Positions 55,136 through 59,506 of a stretch of DNA of 59,506 bases are shown here, piece after piece (positions within the stretch are counted from its first letter, which is position 1; each line of letters starts with the position of its first letter). Made by a program: the position numbers and the translations under genes. Origin of the DNA: an uncultured Clostridia bacterium (GTDB lineage: Bacteria > Bacillota > Clostridia > TANB77 > CAG-508); contig CAKPNJ010000008.1 of the NCBI GenBank assembly GCA_934168365.1, positions 1 to 59,506 of the forward strand. The letters run 5' to 3'. The notes under the pieces were generated by a model. That model saw only the letters and a list, made by a program, of their open reading frames with translations. It did no database searches and was not told the origin of the DNA.

Positions 55136-55378
55136 ATGCGACCTAAAGCTATAGATGTAAAACCTTTAGAAGATTATATGTTATTGGTTATATTTGAAAA
55201 TGGAGAAAAGAAAATTTTTGATGTAAAACCTTATTTAACTCATAAAGCTTTTGAGCAATTAAACGATAAAGCTTTGTTTAATACTGTAAAAATCGATGGT
55301 CTATCAATCAGTTGGCTTAATGGTGCTGATATATGTCCTGACGAATTATATAATAATAGCAAAAGCATAAGCGAGTAA
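55136..55378 (+). CDS. DUF2442 protein
   Basis: 80 residues with the DUF2442 pattern VKPLEDYMLLVIFENGEKKIFDVKPYL and a closing DICPDELYNNS. Translationally coupled to the DUF4160 gene. Function unknown. The stop lies inside the left arm of a terminator hairpin shared with the convergent dusB. Confidence 0.85.
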   Translation: MRPKAIDVKPLEDYMLLVIFENGEKKIFDVKPYLTHKAFEQLNDKALFNTVKIDGLSISWLNGADICPDELYNNSKSISE

Positions 55379-55393
55379 ATTCACTTATGCTTT
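55362..55393. terminator. Shared terminator between DUF2442 and dusB
   Basis: AAAGCATAAG/CTTATGCTTT, 12-nt loop, flanked by T-rich sequence on both sides. Confidence 0.8.
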
Positions 55394-56365
55394 ATATATT
55401 TTTAAAATATGTAATTATGCAATCTTGTAGTTCTTGTTTTGTTTCTATTTGATTTATTTTTTGGCGCATTTGTGTTGCGTTTGGTAAGTTCTTTAAATAA
55501 TAGCTCATATATTTGCGCATTTCTTTTATTCCAGTGTTTTCTCCTAAATATTTAACCTGCAAATCTATATGTTCTAATATTATTTCTAACTTCTCTTCAT
55601 TAGATACTGGTGTTATTTCTTGACCAGTTAAATATTCTTGGATTTCTTTAAATATCCATGGATTTCCTATACTAGCTCTTCCTATCATTATTGAATCTAC
55701 ACCTGTTTGTTCAAACATTTTTAACGCATCTTCTTTGGTTTTTATATCTCCATTTCCGTATTACTGGTATATTTACCGCTTGTTTCACTTGTTTTATAAT
55801 ATCCCAGTCTGCTTTTCCTGTATAAAATTGTTCTCTTGTTCTTCCATGTATAGTTATTGCTTTTACACCTTTTGATTCTGCTATTTTTGCTAACTCCACT
55901 GCCACAATATTATTATCATCCCAGCCTTTTCTCATTTTTAGTGTTACAGGTACTTGAGAGTTTTTAACAACTGCTTCAATAATATCTCCCGCTAGTTCTA
56001 GGTTTAATAATAGTTTACTTCCATCTCCATTTTTTACTACTTTTGGTGCAGGACATCCCATATTTATATCTATTATTGGTGATGTTTTGCTTAGTTCTTT
56101 TGCTGCAAATGACATTGCTTCAATATCATTTCCAAATATTTGAGCAGCAACTGGTATTTGTTCATTTTCTGTATTTAATAATAGTTTTGTTTTTTCATCG
56201 TTATAAAATAGCCCTTTACTGCTTACCATTTCTGTATATGCTAAACCGAACTCCAAATTTTTCACATATTAAACGAAATGGCAGGTTGGTTATTCCTGCC
56301 ATTGGGGCTAGTAGTATGTTGTTTTTTAGTTTTACATTTCCTATTTTTAGTTCTTTTAAGTACAT
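55392..56365 (-). CDS. dusB: tRNA-dihydrouridine synthase DusB (needs two +1 frameshifts at CGG)
   Basis: FMN enzyme reducing uridine to dihydrouridine in tRNA. In three frames, joined length 323 residues, normal for the family. Fragment 1 (from ATG 56365) is NILLAPMAGITNLPFRLICEKFGV. At CGG 56246-56248, skipping C 56248 gives GLAYTEMVSSKGL. Fragment 2 carries DINMGCPAPKVVKNGDGS, the catalytic Cys in NMGCPAP, LKMRKGWDD and ITIHGRTREQFYTGKADW. At CGG 55756-55758, skipping C 55758 turns VI-RKW into VI-GNGDIKTKEDAL. Fragment 3 has SIMIGRASIGNPWIF. Both switch points hit conserved Gly residues (FGxGL, IGNGD). No other disruption. Confidence 0.92.
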
Positions 56366-56384
56366 CTTATCTTCCTTTTTCTAT

Positions 56385-56540
56385 TATTAGATATAATACT
56401 TTTTTCCGTTCCCTCCCAACTACGCAAGAAAGCGTAACAACAATTTTTTGCAAACATTTTCAATGATTCGAAAAAATTTAGCAACGCTTTCTAGCTTGTC
56501 GGTCCCCACAGCCTCACTGCAAAAAGTATTATATCTAATA
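56385..56540. repeat. 156-bp element with 20-bp perfect terminal inverted repeats
   Basis: TATTAGATATAATACTTTTT (56385-56404) and its exact reverse complement (56521-56540) enclose 116 bp that carry an inner AGAAAGCGT/ACGCTTTCT pair and an AATTTTTT/AAAAAATT pair. No ORF. It lies in the 248 bp gap between rodA and dusB. It could be a MITE-like insertion or a structured RNA. An imperfect repeat of ACTAGTC...GCAATG follows at about 56557-56596. Confidence 0.7.
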
Positions 56541-56613
56541 TTTAATTAAAAATGATAACTAGTCCGCAATGCCACTGTTACTAGTCTGTGCAATGTAAAA
56601 AAACAACTTGTTT

Positions 56614-57720
56614 TTATTCTATAAACATTGCTTTTTTGCGTCTGGTGCTTATGTTTAATAAAATTGCTATTAGGGTTAGGTTTGTGAGCATTGAGCTTCC
56701 ACCATAGCTTACAAATGGAAGTGGTATTCCTGTAATAGGCAATAGTCCCATTGTCATTCCTATATTTTCTAACATATGAAAGAAAAATATTCCAACTATT
56801 CCAGTTGCTATATATGAGCCTAAATCATCTTTGGCAGTTTTTGCTACTTGAATTGATTTTGTAATTAGTATTACATATAGTACAATTATGGCTCCTGCAA
56901 CTACAAATCCCATCTCCTCACTTATAACTGCAAATATAAAGTCTGTGGTTTTTGGGTATAAGTAACCTAACTGTGTTTGATTTCCTTTAAATAGTCCCAT
57001 TCCAAATATTTGCCCTGCTCCAACAGCTAATTTTGATTGTATTATATTGTACCCGTCTCCTCTTGGATCTAAGTTTGGATTTAGGTACACATCTATTCTT
57101 GCTTTGGCATGATCTGGTAATATAAAGAAATATGCTAATGGCACTAAAATAACTACTAATAGTACAGCTGTTATAATATATTTTTTGTTTATTCCTGCTA
57201 CATATAGCATAAATATCAGTGCAACTAAGAATGCTAATGCTGTTCCATAGTCTGGCTGTTTTATAATAAGTAATGTTGGCACTGCAACTGTTGCTAATAT
57301 TATTCCTAGTTTCCAAAATCTATTTATTTCATCTCTACCTTTTTGTTGCAATTTTACAATAACATTTGCCATAAATAATACTACTGCAATTTTGGCAAAT
57401 TCGGCTGGCTGGAATGAAAATGGTCCTATATTAAACCAGCTAGTAGCTCCATTTATCGGCTCAGTAAATAATACTGCTATAAGTGAAATAAGGCTTAGTC
57501 CATATATAACTGGAGATATTTTAGCTAATATTTCATAATCCACCAAAATAACTACAACTATTACTGGAATGCTAATGCCTATCCACATAATTTGTTTTTT
57601 AAATTCCTCATAGTCTGAATTTTGAGTGGCAGAAAACAGTGCAACTAACCCTATTGCTAGTAGTATTATTGTACATATTAAAATCCCCCACTCAAAATTT
57701 TTAAACATCTTTTTTTGCAT
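56614..57720 (-). CDS. rodA: Rod shape-determining SEDS protein RodA
   Basis: Peptidoglycan glycosyltransferase for cylinder growth. 368 residues, about ten membrane helices, with GATSWFNIGPFSFQPAEFAKI, KQPDYGTALAFLVA, LYPKTTDFIFAVISEEMG and PITGIPLPFVSYGGSSM. It ends LLNISTRRKKAMFIE. Compare the normal GILLNIS-type ending here, which needs no shift, with its paralogue spoVE. Downstream of minD-minE, typical of clostridia. Confidence 0.95.
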   Translation of the reverse strand: MQKKMFKNFEWGILICTIILLAIGLVALFSATQNSDYEEFKKQIMWIGISIPVIVVVILVDYEILAKISPVIYGLSLISLIAVLFTEPINGATSWFNIGPFSFQPAEFAKIAVVLFMANVIVKLQQKGRDEINRFWKLGIILATVAVPTLLIIKQPDYGTALAFLVALIFMLYVAGINKKYIITAVLLVVILVPLAYFFILPDHAKARIDVYLNPNLDPRGDGYNIIQSKLAVGAGQIFGMGLFKGNQTQLGYLYPKTTDFIFAVISEEMGFVVAGAIIVLYVILITKSIQVAKTAKDDLGSYIATGIVGIFFFHMLENIGMTMGLLPITGIPLPFVSYGGSSMLTNLTLIAILLNISTRRKKAMFIE

Positions 57721-57733
57721 GTTTAACCTCTAT

Positions 57734-58315
57734 TTAATTATTTGATGTCTCTGTTTCCTTGTTTTCTTGTTTAGATATATTATCTTCTACTTTTTGTTCT
57801 TTATTCTCTTCTCCTTTATTTTCTTCGGTATTTGTTGTGTTTGCTGTTTCTTTGCTTTCTTCTTGTGTAGAATCAACTTCATTTTCTTCTTTAACTTCCA
57901 CTGTTTCTTCTACCTTTTCTTCTTTTTTCTCTTCCTTTTTAGGTTTATTTTCAGTTTCTTTAGATTTTTCTTTTTCGTTATTATTTTCTTCTTGTTGTTT
58001 TGGTACATTTAATTTTCTTGCTTCATTTTTAATTGTTACAATTGGGATATTTGCATATAACGCAGGTGCTCCAACTGTGCCATCCTCATTAGCCTTGTTT
58101 GTTAGATGCACATCTATTTCTTTTTCGTCAACATCTATGTATTTTTTTATTACTTCTATTATTTCTTGTTTCATAAGTTCCAAGAAATCGGCAGATACGT
58201 TTGCTCTATCTTGCATTAAAACTAAGTGCAATCTTTCTTTTGCTGTATCTGAGCTTTCCTTGCTCTTTTCTTTTTTTACAAGACTTTTAAAAAAGTTCAT
58301 TATATTTTCAAACAT
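57734..58315 (-). CDS. minE: Cell division topological specificity factor MinE, extended
   Basis: 193 residues, about twice the usual length. The first ~105 residues are MinE: N-terminal helix FENIMNFFKSL, MinD-interaction stretch AKERLHLVLMQDRAN, and the topological domain (LELMKQEIIEVIKKYIDVD...IDVHLTN). The remaining ~85 residues are a Glu/Lys/Asn/Thr-rich low-complexity tail (KEEKKEEKVEETVEVKEEN). It regulates MinD oscillation or gradients in site selection. Between minD and rodA. Confidence 0.9.
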   Translation of the reverse strand: MFENIMNFFKSLVKKEKSKESSDTAKERLHLVLMQDRANVSADFLELMKQEIIEVIKKYIDVDEKEIDVHLTNKANEDGTVGAPALYANIPIVTIKNEARKLNVPKQQEENNNEKEKSKETENKPKKEEKKEEKVEETVEVKEENEVDSTQEESKETANTTNTEENKGEENKEQKVEDNISKQENKETETSNN

Positions 58316-58333
58316 GTTCTACCTCCGTATGTA

Positions 58334-59125
58334 TTATTTTGTGAAGAAATTTTTAACTTTTGCAAAAAATCCTTCTTTCTTTCCTGGTATTGTAATCTCT
58401 ACATTTTCCCCTAATATTCTGCTAGCAATTTCTGTATATGCTTTTCCAGATGGAGCTTTATGATTTGTTACAACTGGCTCTCCTTTATTAGTTTGTGTAA
58501 TTATGAATTCATCATCTGGTACAACACCAATTAGGTCAATTGATAATAGGTCTACTATATCTTCAACTTCCATCATTTCACCTTTTTTAACCATATTAGG
58601 TCTTAAACGGTTAATAACTAATTCAGGATTTTTGATTTCAGATGCTTCTAATAGTCCTATAATTCTGTCTGCATCACGAATAGCAGATATTTCAGCTGTT
58701 GTTACTACAATTGCTCTACTTGCTCCTGCAATTGCATTTTTAAAGCCTTGCTCTATTCCTGCTGGACAGTCTATTAAAATATAGTCAAATTCTTCTTTTA
58801 ATTTTTCTGTTAATTCCTTCATTTGTTCTTCATTTATTGCACTTTTATCTCTTGTTTGAGCTGCTGGAAGTAAAAACAACTCTTCAAAACGTTTATCTTT
58901 TATAAGAGCTTGTCTTAATTTACACTTTTCTTCTACAACATCTACTATGTCATAAACTATTCTGTTTTCTAGTCCCATTACAACATCAAGGTTTCTTAAA
59001 CCAATATCAGTATCAACTAATACTACTTTTTTACCTCTCAATGCTAAAGCGGACCCAACATTTGCTGTAGTTGTAGTTTTTCCAACTCCACCTTTTCCAG
59101 ATGTTATTACTATAACTTCTCCCAT
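58334..59125 (-). CDS. minD: Septum site-determining ATPase MinD
   Basis: ParA-family ATPase, 263 residues, with deviant Walker A GKGGVGKTTTTAN, switch II region (LIDCPAGIEQGFKNAI), and a C-terminal amphipathic membrane helix (KKEGFFAKVKNFFTK). It directs MinC/MinE on the membrane. No minC lies next to it in the window; minC may be further off or lost. A consensus promoter precedes it. Confidence 0.96.
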   Translation of the reverse strand: MGEVIVITSGKGGVGKTTTTANVGSALALRGKKVVLVDTDIGLRNLDVVMGLENRIVYDIVDVVEEKCKLRQALIKDKRFEELFLLPAAQTRDKSAINEEQMKELTEKLKEEFDYILIDCPAGIEQGFKNAIAGASRAIVVTTAEISAIRDADRIIGLLEASEIKNPELVINRLRPNMVKKGEMMEVEDIVDLLSIDLIGVVPDDEFIITQTNKGEPVVTNHKAPSGKAYTEIASRILGENVEITIPGKKEGFFAKVKNFFTK

Positions 59126-59183
59126 GATTTCCTCCTTAAATTTGGATATTATTTATTTTAAAAATGCAATATTAACAGTTTGT

Positions 59184-59212
59184 ATTATATAACAGATTCT
59201 GGTAAAAATCAA
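59184..59212 (-). promoter_or_regulatory. Sigma-A promoter of minD-minE-rodA
   Basis: Minus strand -35 TTGATT (59207-59212), 17 nt, -10 TATAAT (59184-59189), about 60 bp ahead of the minD start codon. Confidence 0.65.
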
Positions 59213-59228
59213 TGTGTAGAGCACAAAA

Positions 59229-59266
59229 AACTGTGCAATTCTAAATTTTATTAGAATTGCACAGTT
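59229..59266 (-). terminator. Terminator/cruciform after the variable gene
   Basis: Perfect 16-bp arms AACTGTGCAATTCTAA/TTAGAATTGCACAGTT, 6-nt loop, then TTTTTT on the minus strand. It is 25 bp after the stop of the partial gene. Diversity-generating retroelements often have a hairpin at this place. Confidence 0.8.
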
Positions 59267-59291
59267 GTATTCTCATCTTGTTGGCGCAGGG

Positions 59292-59504
59292 TTACTTGTA
59301 AAGTGAGGGCCTAAAACCAATGATGAAGTCGCTGAAAGTCGTACCGTAGCCGTAACGGTAAGAAGCTGGAGAGGTAGAGCCATAGCTGCTGTAAGTGCCA
59401 CCCCTACGAGCACAAGGATCGCCGGTACTAGCGGTATATTCTAATGTCCACTCACTTACATTTCCAGCTAGGTCATATATATTCATCTTCTGGCATGCAT
59501 CACT
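59292..59504 (-). CDS. C-terminus of FGE/C-type-lectin-like protein, candidate DGR variable protein (partial)
   Basis: The gene runs off the right edge; about 70 C-terminal residues are visible. It reads DACQKMNIYDLAGNVSEW, a formylglycine-generating-enzyme/C-type-lectin fold signature, then RRGGTYSSYGS, ASYRYGYG and GFRPSLYK at the end. Codon use is unlike the rest of the window. About 19 of the last 46 codons end in C (TAC, GGC, AGC, ATC, TTC), in a genome that strongly prefers A/T endings. This is the pattern left when AAC codons of a template repeat are mutagenised at A, as in diversity-generating retroelement (DGR) variable regions. A GC-rich CCCTGCGCC and a hairpin follow the stop. No reverse transcriptase or template repeat is inside the window. 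Confidence 0.6.
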   Translation of the reverse strand, partial: SDACQKMNIYDLAGNVSEWTLEYTASTGDPCARRGGTYSSYGSTSPASYRYGYGTTFSDFIIGFRPSLYK

Positions 59505-59506
59505 TG

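Noticed and set aside
1713..56248. Frameshifts as random sequencing or assembly indels
   Set aside because: None lies in a homopolymer run, all involve the same extra base in the same codon phase, and intact genes lack in-frame CGG. A systematic chemistry error before GG would also hit other phases. Raw reads remain the final test.
1713..56248. CGG reassigned to another amino acid (for example Trp or Gln)
   Set aside because: Reading CGG as any one amino acid leaves the downstream frame wrong at all seven sites; only a one-base shift restores homology.
59229..59266. Hairpin as proof of a diversity-generating retroelement
   Set aside because: It is also a perfectly good ordinary terminator; it only supports the idea together with the codon pattern and the protein fold.

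Overview
The window is about 59.5 kb of very AT-rich DNA from a Gram-positive, endospore-forming member of the Clostridia, probably an uncultured gut lineage. The evidence is the spoIIGA-sigE-sigG locus, spoVD, a spoVE-type ftsW, bofC, mraZ-dcw genes, a sortase with a sortase-sorted surface protein, and a strong bias to A/T-ending codons. Nearly all genes lie on the minus strand. I see no tRNA, CRISPR array, prophage or transposase gene. The left edge (1-462) has two tandem minus-strand promoters and a leader that looks like the start of an rRNA operon running out of the window.

Layout. 463-10139: ymxH/ylmC, sigG, sigE, spoIIGA, ftsZ, ftsA, sbp, two DUF881 genes, ftsQ, murA. 10239-15600: two unrecognised coupled genes, topB, and a membrane-anchored DUF3298/DUF4163-like protein. 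15774-18692 (plus strand): a ClpC-type ATPase with an N-terminal zinc finger, and pgsA. 18706-24321: bofC-like, tsaC/ywlC, comEC, an SH3-NlpC/P60 hydrolase. 24555-29516: tuf, fusA, rpsG, rpsL (str operon) with long structured spacers. 29581-41879: coiled-coil and small acidic proteins, trmFO, a compact type I toxin-antitoxin-like locus, an SNF2 helicase, a papain-like protease with Ig-like repeats, topA. 41975-51492: murG, spoVE, mraY, murE, spoVD, ftsL, rsmH, mraZ. 51536-55393: accessory genes (fic with a VbhA-like antitoxin, sortase, ndoA/mazF, a GerS/LolA-like protein, DUF4160-DUF2442). 55392-59212: dusB, rodA, minE, minD. The right edge holds the 3' end of an FGE/C-type-lectin-like gene that looks like a target of a diversity-generating retroelement.

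Main result. Six genes appear broken by frameshifts: sigE, spoIIGA, comEC, the protease, spoVE, and dusB (twice). At all seven breakpoints the zero-frame codon is CGG. Skipping the C of that CGG, so that the next codon is GGA or GGT (Gly), restores the conserved protein every time. I examined every CGG triplet I could find on the coding strands. Roughly 85-90 lie out of frame inside genes, and I found none read in frame as arginine in an intact gene. So every in-frame CGG is a frameshift and every frameshift is at an in-frame CGG. This points to an unassigned CGG codon with obligatory or programmed +1 frameshifting, or to quadruplet CGGN decoding as Gly. Random sequencing error or gene decay would not give this pattern. 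The six genes are annotated below as full-length, frameshifted CDSs.
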